Positions 44,322 through 54,855 are shown, numbered from the stretch's first letter. The stretch: DNA of 64,000 nucleotides from Tilletia caries (GCA_032718865.1 JALUTQ010000037.1:868001-932000), one strand, 5' to 3'. Numbers and translations are program-made. Notes: generated by a model not told the origin, from the letters alone.

Positions 44322-44900
44322 GATCTTGCTTTCGATAATTCCCTTCGTTGCCTTGCCTTTGCCTTCTTCTATGTATGTATGGCCCCTGTGGTCCTTGTGA
44401 GTGGGGTTGTCGTGGAAGCTTCAAAGCATGGACCTCGTCCCTCGACTTGAGGAGACGAACCACGGAAACGCAACGCGAAACAAGCGGAAAGATTGCGAGA
44501 CGCCACAAGGGTTGCATTTCAGGCAGGGAAGGATGGGACAGCAACGATTGCGGATGGACAGCAAGGAGGGAGCAGGAACAGGAGGTGAAGACAGCCGGAC
44601 TCAGGACAGATTGTGAAGCAACGGAACTTGAGGCCCGAAGGCTCTCTGGCCAGAGGGTTCCGCATACACCCGCGTTGGTTGGGAGTGACGCTTGTTGAAG
44701 CAGTCGAGATGGCCGAGGCGACGGAGTTGAGAGCTGATTCGTTCGGATGTTTGACCGGTCTTGACTCTAAAGCCATTAACTGGTCTTGACGAATGCCGTG
44801 ATCCGCCGCACTGACTGTTGGATGGGGAAGAAGTCAAGTTGAGCCCTATGGCGTTCTCCTAGTACCCTCTCCACATGTCTCGTTGCGATTGTGAACTCAC
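44322..44900. other. Intergenic region upstream of the thioesterase gene
   Basis: This 579-bp tandem spacer (both neighbours on the minus strand) holds the promoter of the thioesterase gene. No motif or gene is recognised. Confidence 0.35.
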
Positions 44901-45623
44901 TCAGTCATAATCATAGTACCCGGGCGGCGGCAGAATCTCGGGCGGCGTCAGGCCTGCTTCTGCCCACAATGCGAGTCGCCGTAGGATCACGGCGGGCCGT
45001 ATCTGGCGTAAGTCTGGAGATCGTGACGGGTGCAAGACGGGGGGCTCGGGACCATCGTATCCAGGCGGGAGAGGGATCGCGGGAGGTACAAGACCTTTGT
45101 TCAACCAAGACATGAGGTCCCCTAGGTGGTTCATCAAAGCATCGAGCTCGAGCTCAGCGTCACTGATTGATTCTTCAATCGTTGTCGTGAGTTCCTCGCA
45201 TTCGGTGCAAAGGAGAGTTGCCTTGACCCTGGCGCATGTGAAGCACATTTGATTGTGTTGAGCAGCCAGACGTCTGTCGACCTTGATCGGGAGCATGAGT
45301 GTCTCGAACTCTGAGAAAGGGATGTTGAGCAAGACGGCAAAGTCGTCGAATTGGGCAGCGCCGCAGGGAAGTGCCAACCTGAGCCAGGCGGCTCTGACAG
45401 GCGCAAGTCCGAACCGCTTGTATGCTTCACTGAACATGACCTCGATCTTCTCTGGACGGTAGGATGGGAGCAGATGGAGGCGGGCCAACATGAACTCGAA
45501 GTCAACTTTTTCAGGCTCGTCGTCCGGCTGGTCTTGTGCAGCCGAGTCGGAGGGCGGGGTGGCGGGACGCAGAGTGTCGGAAGGCTCTTCTCCCTCGAGC
45601 TCGTGCTCAGGAGCGGGCTGCAT
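44901..45623 (-). CDS. Unknown 240-aa protein with paired Cys motifs and a repeated PPGY element
   Basis: One exon with an ATG start. I do not recognise it. The N-terminus is acidic and Pro-rich. A helical region follows (VDFEFMLARLHLLPSYRPEKIEVMFSEAYKRFG, RAAWLRLALPCGAAQFDDFAVLLNIPFSEFETLMLPIKVDRRL). Then come two CX2C pairs, CFTCARVKATLLCTEC, spaced like a small zinc ribbon or treble clef. The C-terminus contains two related units, WLNKGLVPPAIPLPPGY and WAEAGLTPPEILPPPGY, the second ending the protein (YDYD). The repeat argues for real coding sequence. Function unknown; a zinc-binding adaptor is conceivable. Confidence 0.65.
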   Translation of the reverse strand: MQPAPEHELEGEEPSDTLRPATPPSDSAAQDQPDDEPEKVDFEFMLARLHLLPSYRPEKIEVMFSEAYKRFGLAPVRAAWLRLALPCGAAQFDDFAVLLNIPFSEFETLMLPIKVDRRLAAQHNQMCFTCARVKATLLCTECEELTTTIEESISDAELELDALMNHLGDLMSWLNKGLVPPAIPLPPGYDGPEPPVLHPSRSPDLRQIRPAVILRRLALWAEAGLTPPEILPPPGYYDYD

Positions 45624-46036
45624 CGTGGTGTGTCCCTGTCAGTTGAAGTTGAGGTAGACTGGAGGGAAGAGAAAAGGGAAGAGGAGGTGAAGAGAAAAGA
45701 GTGGCAGCGAAATGAGGTGAAAGGAAAGATGAAGGGTGAATTGAAGAAGCGGCTGATATGCTGCATCCTTCATTTCACTTCGATGCATTGACTGCGCAGG
45801 CTTTCCATCGCTTTGAGCCCTCCTGAAGCGGATCTTGCCACCAGCCAAGGGTGTGTGAGAGGAAGAAGGAATCAGCAATTCTTTACGTGTGCAAAGTGGA
45901 ACGGTCTTACATCTTGGCCGAGTTGCGGTAAGATCGAAGGAGGGACCAACATCAGAAGTGAGGTGGGGAACGCGAAAAACGAGACCAAAGAGGGGCGAGC
46001 TAGCGCCGAAAACCAGCAAAGCCATCAAGGGCCAAT
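45624..46036. other. Intergenic region between the 240-aa gene and the ADH gene
   Basis: This 413-bp space between tandem minus-strand genes contains the promoter of the 240-aa gene. GAAG/AGGAA-rich sequence spans 45650-45760. No other feature is seen. Confidence 0.35.
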
Positions 46037-47383
46037 TCAGACCAAAGGAGTCAACACGGGCGAGCCCTCCACCGGCGTGCCCGAAGCCTTCGTCTCGATG
46101 AAAGGCTTGATGATCCCGTACCGATGCTTGTTCATCAGCTCATACGCCCGCGCCGTGTCCTCGAGCCGGAACCGATGCGTCACAATCAGGTCAAGCGGGT
46201 CCAGCCGTCCGGGAAGGACGAACTCCTTGAGGAGATGCTTCCAGTACTTGTGCACGGGCGTCTGGCCGGAGCCCACGAGACGGATGCCGTTCTCCATCAG
46301 AGCGCCGATGGGGAAGAAGTGGGCCTTGTAGGTGTATTCGGCGATGATGGACACCGTTCCGAACGGCTTCACACAGCGCACGCATTCTTCGATCGTCTCG
46401 CTGGAGTCAGTGGCGAGGTTGAAGTACAGCATGAGGTTGTCCATCCAGGAGCGGGCGTATTCGCCGCCTGCCGCGTCGATAGCGACGTCCAGGCCTCCGC
46501 TGCTGCAGCTGCTGCTGCTCTTGCTGTCGGGAGACTTGGTGATGCGCTTGATCGTGTCTGGCACACTGGCGACTTCCTTGAAGTTGACAGTCTCGACTCC
46601 CTCGACCTTGTTTCGGACATGTTCAAGACGCTGCTGATCGCCATCGACGACGATGACCCGACTGGCCTTGGCGACCAAGAAGGCGAACTTCGCAACCAAG
46701 ACACCGACTGGGCCGGCACCCCACACACCCCACACCGCTCCCTCTCGAGAATGCTCATCGAGCACCTTGAGGGTGTCAACGACGGAGTGGTAGGCGGTAG
46801 GGACCACATCGGCCAGGAAGAGGGCCTTCTCGTCCGGAAGCTCGTCCGGGATCTTGAGACAATTGTACTTGGCAAAGGGCACGCGGACGTACTCTGCCTG
46901 ACCACCGGCAAAGCCACCGGTGAGATGGGAGTAGCCGAAGAAGCCGGACAGCTTGTGTCCGTGGAGCAGTGGCTGGGTCTTGGACGGGTTGGTGCGGAGA
47001 CACTGGGAGGTATGTCCCACCTTGCACTCTTCGCATTCGCCGCACGAGAGACAGAAGGAGACGACGACACGCTGTCCCACCCCAAGATCATCGCGGCAAG
47101 CGTCGCCGACTTCTTCGACGGTGCCGACGAATTCGTGGCCGAGGATGTCGTTCTTGTGCATGCCGGGGAGGGCCTTGTGGAGCAGGTGCAGGTCGGAGCC
47201 GCAGATGGTCGTCCCTGTGACGCGGACGAGGGCGTCGGTTGGGTCGACGAGGTGTGGGACTGGCATGGGCTTCATGACGACCGAGTTCTTGCCCTGCCAG
47301 GTGAGGGCGAGCATTGTGGACTTTTTGGCGGAGACCGGAGCCTCGAAGGGGGGGAGAGCGGAAGAGGAAACTGGGTAGGCCAT
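46037..47383 (-). CDS. Zinc-dependent alcohol dehydrogenase (MDR family, formaldehyde-dehydrogenase-like)
   Basis: One exon, 448 aa. The catalytic zinc region is intact: CGSDLH and GHEFVG. The structural zinc loop has the exact C-x2-C-x2-C-x7-C spacing (CGECEECKVGHTSQC). The cofactor site is GVWGAGPVGVLVAKF followed by VIVVDGDQQRLEHV, whose Asp favours NAD over NADP. The segment FFGYSHLTGGFAGGQAEYVRVPFA is typical of the glutathione-independent formaldehyde dehydrogenase-like branch. The protein is about 60 residues longer than usual, with a short N-terminal extension, a Ser-rich insert (SPDSKSSSSCSSGG) and a C-terminal extension. No peroxisomal or mitochondrial signal is clear. Substrate unknown. 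Confidence 0.88.
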   Translation of the reverse strand: MAYPVSSSALPPFEAPVSAKKSTMLALTWQGKNSVVMKPMPVPHLVDPTDALVRVTGTTICGSDLHLLHKALPGMHKNDILGHEFVGTVEEVGDACRDDLGVGQRVVVSFCLSCGECEECKVGHTSQCLRTNPSKTQPLLHGHKLSGFFGYSHLTGGFAGGQAEYVRVPFAKYNCLKIPDELPDEKALFLADVVPTAYHSVVDTLKVLDEHSREGAVWGVWGAGPVGVLVAKFAFLVAKASRVIVVDGDQQRLEHVRNKVEGVETVNFKEVASVPDTIKRITKSPDSKSSSSCSSGGLDVAIDAAGGEYARSWMDNLMLYFNLATDSSETIEECVRCVKPFGTVSIIAEYTYKAHFFPIGALMENGIRLVGSGQTPVHKYWKHLLKEFVLPGRLDPLDLIVTHRFRLEDTARAYELMNKHRYGIIKPFIETKASGTPVEGSPVLTPLV

Positions 47384-47438
47384 GCTTTGCTGATTGTGGG
47401 TAGTGGAGCGCTGCAGCTAGGTGATGGGGAGCAGAAAT

Positions 47439-47482
47439 GGGGGGAAGGGGGAAGGAAGGGGGAAGGAAGGGGGAAGGAAGGG
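47439..47482. repeat. GGAAG-type tandem repeat in the ADH leader or promoter
   Basis: About 3.5 copies of an 11-bp unit (GGGGGAAGGAA), 56-99 bp upstream of the ADH start codon; it reads as a CT-rich leader on the gene strand. Confidence 0.85.
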
Positions 47483-47666
47483 TGAGCGTGAGCAGTGAAC
47501 CTTGCTTGCTCTTATACTTTTCCCTTCTCGCCTCTTGTGGCCAATTGCAAGCATACAAGCAAGCATGACCGAGGTCTCGAACACGTCAAACCTTCGATAC
47601 ATTCCTGAGACAAGCTTGTGAGAGAGTGTGATGAGTGAGAGTGAGAGAAGCGGGGGAATGAGAAGA

Positions 47667-48068
47667 TCAAGCCTGGCCCGTCTTGCGTGCGAGATCGGGA
47701 GCTGCCTTGGCAGTGTCGATCGGCTGGTGTTCGTGCTTGACCTCCTCGACGGTAGGCCGGGACTCTGCGTTCGGATCGGTCTCGTTCTCCTTGGCTGATG
47801 CATTGAGCTGGGCGCGAACGTCTGCTGAGATCGGTTCGAGCTCGTCTGCTGATGTTTGGGCGTTCTGTGCGAGGGCCTCCTCGGTTGATGGGGTTGAGGA
47901 CACGTTGGGAGCGGTGGCAGGTGCTGATTTGGGTGGGAGAGACGAGTATAGTCTTGCTCCTGTTGATGATGATGAAGTGAGGATGGTGTTGATGCCGCGG
48001 TAGGCGGACCTGTTCCAGCCAGCGGCCGAGGCTGAGGAGGCCAGGATGCGAGTCGAGAGCGCGAACAT
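47667..48068 (-). CDS. Small probable mitochondrial protein of unknown function (133 aa)
   Basis: One exon with an ATG start. The first 45 residues (MFALSTRILASSASAAGWNR, then Ser/Arg-rich to ARLYSSLPP) form a good mitochondrial presequence with a likely processing site at RLYS|S. The mature part is acidic and probably disordered (EALAQNAQTSADELEPISAD, TVEEVKHEHQPIDTAKAAPD) and ends LARKTGQA. No domain is recognised. It is divergent from RSE1, with 322 bp between start codons. Evidence for coding is the presequence plus uninterrupted frame; moderately sure. Confidence 0.6.
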   Translation of the reverse strand: MFALSTRILASSASAAGWNRSAYRGINTILTSSSSTGARLYSSLPPKSAPATAPNVSSTPSTEEALAQNAQTSADELEPISADVRAQLNASAKENETDPNAESRPTVEEVKHEHQPIDTAKAAPDLARKTGQA

Positions 48069-48390
48069 CGTTTGTGAATAATGAGTGAGTGAGTGAGTGA
48101 GTGAATGCGATGCTGACGGTCGTCGAGATAGAAGGTGGGACGGAAGGAAGGACTCACGCGAGCTTGTCCATGTAAGCCAGAAAGCGTGACGTCATCCTTT
48201 TGTCGAAGTCACGTGCGTCTCTCGTGGATCGTTGCGCAACGATTCCCATCAGTCATCACCGCGACTTCTTCGCAACCTCGACTTGAGCACGAGCTGGCCA
48301 TCGCTGCGGACGACACCGAGCAACACAGCGACGCGAACGGGAGGCGAGCGGAACGAAGGCGAACGGAACGGAACGAAACGAAACGAAACG
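48069..48390. promoter_or_regulatory. Bidirectional promoter with CRE (TGACGTCA) and E-box
   Basis: A perfect CRE palindrome, TGACGTCA (48187-48194), lies 15 bp before a CACGTG E-box (48210-48215), midway between the 133-aa gene and RSE1. A GTGAGTGAGTGAGTGA run (48084-48104) lies near the left gene and a GAACG/AAACG pentamer tandem (48361-48390) abuts the RSE1 ATG. bZIP and bHLH binding is inferred from motif only. Confidence 0.5.
48361..48390 (+). repeat. 5-bp tandem repeat abutting the RSE1 start codon
   Basis: Six pentamers, GAACG then AAACG type, run directly into the ATG at 48391, giving an A-rich, structure-free immediate leader. Confidence 0.9.
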
Positions 48391-51300
48391 ATGCATCTGT
48401 ACAACCTCACCCTGTCCACGCCCTCGACGGTGTCCTGCGCCGCCCTGGGCCAGTTCTCCGGCACGCGCACGCAGGAGATCGTCCTCGCCCGCGGCTCCTC
48501 CCACCTCGCCCTGCTCCGCCCGGACACAGCCACAGGCCGCATCCGCACCATCTGCGAACAGCACACCTTCGGCCTCATCCGCTCCCTCTCCGCGTTCCGG
48601 CTCACGGGAGGTACGAAGGATTACCTCGTCGTTGGCTCCGACTCTGGCAAGATCTCCATCCTCGAGTACAACGTCCCGCAGAATGTCTTCCAGGTCGTCC
48701 ACTCCGAGCCACTCGGTCGCTCAGGGGCCCGAAGGATCGTTCCCGGTCAGTTCCTTGCTGCTGATCCAAAGGGACGCGCCGTCATGATCGCAGCGACCGA
48801 GAAGGCCAAACTCGTCTACGTCCTCAACCGCGATGCCGCCGCGAACCTGACCATCTCCTCCCCACTCGAGGCACACAAGCCCAACGCGATCATCCACTCC
48901 ATCTGCGCCGTCGATGTCGGCTTCGACAATCCGCTCTTTGCCGCCCTCGAGGTCGACTACGAAGACGTCGACAGAGATCCCACGGGCGAAGCACTGCAGA
49001 GCGCACAGAAGCTCCTCACGTACTACGAGCTCGATCTCGGACTGAACCATGTCGTGCGGAAGTGGTCTACGGCTGTCGAATCGCGCGCGAACCTCGTCAT
49101 CCAGGTGCCGGGTGGGTATAATCAGAATACGAGTCGGTGGGAGGGGCCCTCAGGTGTGTTGGTCTGCTCAGAGGACTATGTCACCTACGTGCATCAGGGA
49201 GCAGAGTCTCATCGGGTCCCGATTCCTAGGAGACATCACCCTCTCGAGAATACACAAGAGCCGGCAGGACAGATCATCATTGCTTCAGTCTGCCATCGGA
49301 TGAAGGTCAGTCCTCTATACCTCGCGTCCTCCCGGTCCTCTTGACGCAGAAAAGTCTAATTGATCAACATTTCCCTTCAACCATACAGAACGCCTTCTTC
49401 TTCCTCCTACAAACAGAATCGGGCGACCTCTTCAAACTCACCATGGACCACGAAGGCGAAGACCTCCTCTCGCTCCGGATCAAATACTTCGACACCGTAC
49501 CCCCCGCAGCCGCGCTCTCCATCTTCCGAGCAGGCTTCCTCTTCGTCGCCTCCGAATTCGGGCACAACCACTTCTACTCATTCCAGAAATTGGGCGACGA
49601 AGATGATATCCCTGAATATTCCTCGCGGGATCTGGCCAAGATGGGGATGGGCACGGGAGCCGAGCGGCCGGCCATTCCGAGGTTTACGCCCAGGCCGCTG
49701 GACAATCTTGTGCTGACGGATGAGATCAACGCATTGGATCCCATCCTGGACGCCAAGGTGCTCAATGCCCTGCCCAACGCACCGGCCTCGGCAGGCGGGC
49801 CAGCGGACACGCCCCAAATCTTCACCGCCTGCGGTCGAGGTCCCCGCTCAACCCTGCGAATGCTCCGACATGGGCTGGAAGTGACGGAGGTCGTCTCTTC
49901 GGACCTACCGGGAATCCCTAACAATGTGTGGACGACGAGGTTGCGCAAGTCGGACGCGTACGACTCTTACATTGTGTTGAGCTTTGTGAACGGGACGCTG
50001 GTGTTGTCCATCGGGGAGGTGATTGAGGAAGTACCCGAGAGTACCTCCGGCTTCCTCACCTCCGCGCCCACGCTTGCCGTCCAGCAGCTGGGCGAGGACG
50101 GCCTGCTCCAAGTCCACCTCCACGGGATCCGACACATCCTGCCGGACAGTCAGGTGACGGAGTGGAACACGCCTCCGGACCCTCGCTCGGGCGAGCCGAC
50201 GAGCATCGTGGCCACCTCGACGAACGAGCGCCAGGTGATCGTCGCCCTGTCCTCCAACGAGCTCGTGTATTTTGAGATGGACCTCGAGGGCCAGTTGAAC
50301 GAGTATCAGGAACGCCGGTCGACGGGGGGCGCGCGTGTGCTGGCGCTCAGTATGGCCTCGGTCCCGCCGGGTCGACAACGGACGCCGTACGTGGCTGTGG
50401 GCTGTGATGACCAAACTGTGCGGATCCTCTCGCTCGATCCGGACTCGACGTTGCAGAACTTGAGTCTGCAGGTGCTTACTGCGTTGCCGTCGAGCATTGT
50501 CATGGCGGAGATGAGGGATGCGGCGGTGGATCGGAATCATCTGACGCTCTTTGTGAATATCGGGCTGGTGAATGGCGTCCTCCTACGCACCGTCCTAGAC
50601 CCGATCTCGGGACAGTTGACGGATACGCGGACGCGGTTCCTGGGCAGCAAGCCGGTCAAGTTGACCAGGGTCCTCTTGAGCTCGGCTGCGTCGAGTAGTG
50701 CGCAGGGCCAGGGAATGGGGCAGGGCCAGGAGCAAGGTGGGATGATGGAGGCTGTGTTGGCGTTGAGTAGTAAGACGTGGTTGTCGTACACGTTTGCGGA
50801 CCGGGTGCAGTTCAGTCGACTGCTTTATGAGCCGCTGGATCATGTGTGGAGCTTCAGTGCGGAGCTGTGTCCGGAGGGGTTGATTGGGGTCATCGGCGGT
50901 ACCCTAAGGTGAGTCGTGTGCTTTCCCCCTTTTGACTCTTTCATGAGGCCACGACTTTACTGAACTCTTTTTCTTTTGCGCATTCGGTTAGGATCTTCAC
51001 GATTGCGAACCTGGGAACGAAGCTAAAGCAAGACATCGTCCCGCTCTCCTACACTCCGCGCAAGATGGCCCCACACCCGTCCCGACCGGGCCGCTTCTTC
51101 GTCGTCGAAGCCGACCATCGCGTCCTCTCTCCCTGGACGCAACAGCAGCGGTTGAAGGGCACGCGCAACGGCTCGGCTTCGACGACGACGAAGGACGTCG
51201 GCGTGCTTGACTTGGATCCGACGCAGTTTGGGCTGGTCAGTGGGGAACGGGGCCAGTGGGCGAGCTGTGTGCGGTGTGTGAACATGGTGGAGCAGTCGTC

Positions 51301-52593
51301 TGCGCCTGCTTCTGGGTCTGCTTCTGCTGCGAATGGGTCGAGTGCGACTGTGAACGGGGGCGGGAGCAGTGCTGCGTCGGAAGAGCTCAATGCTGTGGGC
51401 ACGACGTGGAAGTACGAGCTGGAGGAGAACGAAGCTGCGTTCAGCGTAGGCGTCGTCAGTCTATCCTCGCACACGGGCAGCGGCATCTCCGAGCCGTACG
51501 TCGTCGTCGGTTCGGGCCGGGACGTGACACCGGGCGGGGACAGTCTAGGCCGGACGTGCTCGAAGGCGTTCCTGAGCACGTTCCGGATGCTCGATGGTGG
51601 GGCTCGGTTGGAGTTGGTGCATCGGACGGAGGTGGAGGATGTGCCGCTTGCGATTGTTGGGTTTGGGAGTCGGTTGCTTTGTGGGGTTGGGAGGACGTTG
51701 AGGGTGTATGATATGGGGAAGAAGAAGCTGTTGCGGAAGTGCGAGACGAGGGTGAGTTTGAGGGTCATATCGTGCTGTCCGGGTTTGGGTGAATGTCTGA
51801 CGGCGCTTCATACTCTTCTTCCTGTCACACACAGGCGATACCGACGGCGATCGTATCTCTGTCTACGCAGGGCACGCGGATCTTGATTGGCGACATGCAA
51901 GAGTCCGTCTTCTTCGCGACATACAAGCCGCTCGAGAACCGGCTGATCGTATTCGCAGACGACGTGATGCCGCGCTGGATGACGACGCACGCGATGCTCG
52001 ACTACGAGACCTACGTGGGCGCGGACAAGTTCGGGAACGTCTTTGTGGGCCGACTGGCCGAGGCGGAGTTGAGTGCCAAGGTGGACGAGGATCCCACGGG
52101 TCTGACGGTCATGCATGAGAAGCCGTACCTGCATGGGACCGCGCATCGGACGAAGATCGAGGCGCACTTCCACCTGGGGGAGATCGTCACCAGCCTGGCG
52201 CTCACCAGCCTTGTGTCGGGAGGGCGGGAGGTGGTGGTGTATACGACGTTGGGCGGGAGCGTGGGTGTGCTGGTACCCTTCGTGAGCAAGGAAGATGTGG
52301 AGATGCTATCGACGCTCGAGATGCATCTGCGCCAACAGACTTCGTCGACCTCCTCGAACGAATCCTCGGGTGCGGCGGCGACGCCGACGCTGACGGGTCC
52401 GAGTGTGTTGGGGCGGGATCATCTGATCTACCGGTCTGTGTATGGTCCCGTGAAGAATGTGGTGGATGGGGATCTGTGCGAGACGTTTGGGACGCTGTTG
52501 GCGCCGTCGAGGCAGTTGGGGATCGCGCAGGAGTTGGAGGAGAGGACGCCGGCGGAGATCAACAAGAAGTTGGACCAGTTGCGGCCGTTCTAA
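48391..52593 (+). CDS. RSE1: Splicing factor 3B subunit 3 (Rse1/SF3B3/SAP130)
   Basis: Exons 48391..49305, 49389..50908, 50992..51751 and 51835..52593 give 1317 aa (human SF3B3 is 1217). It is a triple beta-propeller of the DDB1/CPSF160 family and a core part of U2 snRNP SF3b, which recognises the branch site. The start MHLYNLTLSTPSTVSCAALG and the blocks LVVGSDSGKISILEYN, YYELDLGLNHVVRKW, FKLTMDHEGEDLLSLRIKYFDTVP and SYIVLSFVNGTLVLSIGEVIEEV are close to the family. So are LYEPLDHVWSFSAELCPEGLIGV and the CPSF_A end (YETYVGADKFGNVFVGRL, KIEAHFHLGEIV, GIAQELEERTPAEINKKLDQLRPF). Extra length is in Ser/Gln-rich loops (near 51300-51370 and 52340-52400). It shares a promoter with the 133-aa gene. 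Confidence 0.96.
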
Positions 52594-52790
52594 GGGATCT
52601 TCTACTCCTCCTGTTGCTTCGGTACTCAATTGTCAGTTCGATTCTTCGCATTCACTACATCTTGCTCGCGCGACGTTCTCGTTCCTTGGAGGAGAGAGTG
52701 ATCCATTTCCGGCTTTCCATATAACGGGAGAGTACAACAAGATCCAGGGCCTCACATTTGGAACATCGCAGCGCCCCGAATCGAGCGAAA

Positions 52791-53357
52791 TCACCACTGG
52801 TCCAGCAGGCGAACGTGCTGTCCCCGCTCGCGATCGCTCTTCTCCCTTAGGATCCAGAGCACCAAGAATGTGAGCCCAACGATGACGCCCCCTCCGAGTA
52901 CGGTCCAAATGAAGAGAACACAGCACCGTCGACAACAGCCTCGGACCTGCCGGACCCGTCTGGTCAGTCTGCGACGTTGTGCGAGTTCCTGACGGCGGAT
53001 CCGGGCTTGACGCCGGCCTTCGTATGTGGACTCGTCGATTGCTCGTTGATCTTCGTCCTCGTCGTCGTCGTCGTCGGTGGTGAGGAGGTCGTCGGCTGCG
53101 CGACGGTTCAAGAGACCGAAGAGCGGGTTTGTGGTGCGCTTCTTTGGTGGACGGACGCGTTGTTGCTGCTGCTGCTGCTGCTGCTGCGTTCGTGCGCTTG
53201 TGCTTGTGCTGCCGTCGTAGGCCGGTGGTGGACCGCGCGAGAGGAAGGGGTCGGTTTCGTGTGCTTGGTCTTGCGGGTACTGCTGTGTGCTTGATGAGGT
53301 GGAGGGACCTGGCACTGCGTTTGCGGTACTGCTTGGCTTGTGATCGATGACTGCCAT
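52791..53357 (-). CDS. Unknown single-pass membrane protein (188 aa)
   Basis: One exon with an ATG start. A Ser/Thr/Gln-rich disordered N-terminus with a poly-Gln run is followed by an acidic patch (DDDDDEDEDQ), a highly basic stretch (GRRQARIRRQELAQRRRLTRRVRQVR), a Cys cluster (GCCRRCC, 140-146) and one TM helix (about 147-170), then a charged tail of about 18 residues. By the positive-inside rule the N-terminus is cytosolic, as for a near-tail-anchored protein; the juxtamembrane Cys could be palmitoylated. PPPAYDG near residue 43 is a PPxY motif, a possible site for a WW-domain (Rsp5-like) ligase. No family recognised. It converges with RSE1 (197 bp). Confidence 0.7.
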   Translation of the reverse strand: MAVIDHKPSSTANAVPGPSTSSSTQQYPQDQAHETDPFLSRGPPPAYDGSTSTSARTQQQQQQQQQRVRPPKKRTTNPLFGLLNRRAADDLLTTDDDDDEDEDQRAIDESTYEGRRQARIRRQELAQRRRLTRRVRQVRGCCRRCCVLFIWTVLGGGVIVGLTFLVLWILREKSDRERGQHVRLLDQW

Positions 53358-53804
53358 GTTTGCCGTTTGTGCGACAGTGAGCGGCGAGGATGTGAGCGAA
53401 GGACGAGGCTGAGTTGGTGGTGATGGATCAGGAGGAACTACTGGACACCCGTGCGTGAAAGCGGGGCTGTCTCCCTTTGTTTGCGACTTGGTACGCGACT
53501 GTCAAAACGGAGCAGAGAAATGGCAGACACAGACAGGCTGGTGGTAGAAACTGCATGCTGAGAAAGGATCTGGTATTGCTAGATGCATACAGGGAGACAT
53601 TGGTTTGAGGAAGGGGAGGGAATCCAGGACGATAAGTGGTATATTCTGGGGATCCGAATCGAGACCGAGGAGCAGGGAAGGGCTGAACGGAGGGTGAGAG
53701 AGTCGGAGGCGTCTTGTGTATGTTGACCCGCCGTCCCGTCCGCTCCGTTGCACAACCCTTTCGTGAAGAAGATGGATGATGATTTGATTTAGCCTTGGAT
53801 AGGA
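53358..53804. other. Intergenic region between two small minus-strand membrane-protein genes
   Basis: This 447-bp space contains the promoter of the 188-aa gene and the 3' flank of the 67-aa gene. A long minus-strand frame here is only read-through of the upstream exon. Nothing else is recognised. Confidence 0.35.
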
Positions 53805-54084
53805 TTAGACCTTCGACCTCCTCCCACCACGTCTCCCGCCACAGCGGCAGCAGAGGACGTCGCCGATGCAGGTGAAGACGGCCTGGAGGGCGCTTCCGAT
53901 GGCGCGGACGATGGTGATCAAGACGGACGCGATGCCGGAGAAGATGGCACTGACCGCGTTGACGATGGCCGAGACGATCTTGTTGAGGCAACTTGCGACG
54001 GCTGGGTGGGGAGTGGGAAAAAAGGACGGGTGAGCAAGAACAAGGGGAGGAGAAGCACAACTCGGGATGGACCTTACCTCCCAT
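53805..54084 (-). CDS. 67-aa amphipathic, probably N-myristoylated/palmitoylated protein
   Basis: Two exons: a 7-nt first exon (54078..54084, ATG GGA G) and 53805..54001 on the complement. The product begins MGAVASCLNKIVSAIVNAVS, continues as an Ile/Val/Ala-rich helix with a five-residue rhythm of small residues, and ends in a Cys pair and basic tail (FTCIGDVLCCRCGGRRGGRR, then SKV). Met-Gly with Ser6 is a good N-myristoylation site and Cys7 a palmitoylation site. Tiny proteins of the pattern MGAxxSC, then alternating Ile/Ala/Gly, recur in many fungi as I recall, with no known function; I did not search. The gene is too short for ordinary ORF finding and depends on the splice. A TATA box lies 143 bp upstream. 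Confidence 0.72.
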
Positions 54085-54855
54085 TGTGGATTGATGTTAC
54101 GTTGGTTGGGGGGTTGAGGTTGGAGTTCGGGTTTGGATGAGGAAGGAGGCTGAAGGCAGAGCTGGTGGCAATGAATGTAAGTGAGGGGGAGGAGAGACGG
54201 GAGAAGAGGTCAACGATCAGCCTGGCTTTATATGTGCATCACCAGCGAGTTCGAGCAAGAGAAGGACCGAGAGAGAAGAGTGAAGACGGAACTCGGCCTG
54301 AGCGTGAGGACTGAGGAGGAGAATGAGGCGATGACGACGCAGAGCAGCATGAAGCGTTCGTCGCCCGTCGGCGGTGAGGCAGAAGCGCAGAAGGCCAAGG
54401 CTCAGAAAGTCAGAACCGGCAGACACGCACACAGCTTTCGGGAGGCCCATCCAAGGACACGGCACCACAGCACAGCATCCTTCGATCATCCACAGCCCAC
54501 AGCCAGCCTAAGCTTCGGTCTTGCGGCTTGCGGCTTGTGGACGATATCTTCGTGGTTGCTCGCGCATGCCGTTGCCGCGCTGGTCCTCGCTGTCTTGCTT
54601 CCAACGCATGACGCGCTCCTTCGATCACATGACACATCCCAGGGTCCAGCCGTGACAGGCGATCGATCGGAAGAGAAGAGTCTCAGACGACGCAGACTCG
54701 AAGTGAGACTCTGCGAGGTACCTTCGCATAGCAACAGGCCCTCCTCCTTCCCACGGATCTGGCATCACTCACTCACTTTCTTCTCGCCTGACTCACAGCC
54801 AACGCAACGCAAGACGAGCTCAACATCCAACAAGCATACACACACGCTCGCAACG
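54085..54855. promoter_or_regulatory. Divergent promoter region, 67-aa gene / uL29m
   Basis: TATAAA on the minus strand at 54227-54232 serves the 67-aa gene, 143 bp from its ATG. The frame of uL29m stays open through most of this region but the conserved protein starts only at 54856. CT and ACTCACTCAC words near 54760-54790 lie in the uL29m leader. Confidence 0.45.

Noticed and set aside
46124..47485. 453-codon plus-strand frame opposite the alcohol dehydrogenase
   Set aside because: The length is impressive, but it mirrors the ADH codons and shows no domain; the ADH strand has all zinc and cofactor motifs.
49905..50540. Minus-strand frame opposite RSE1
   Set aside because: Arg/His-rich shadow of a conserved propeller region.
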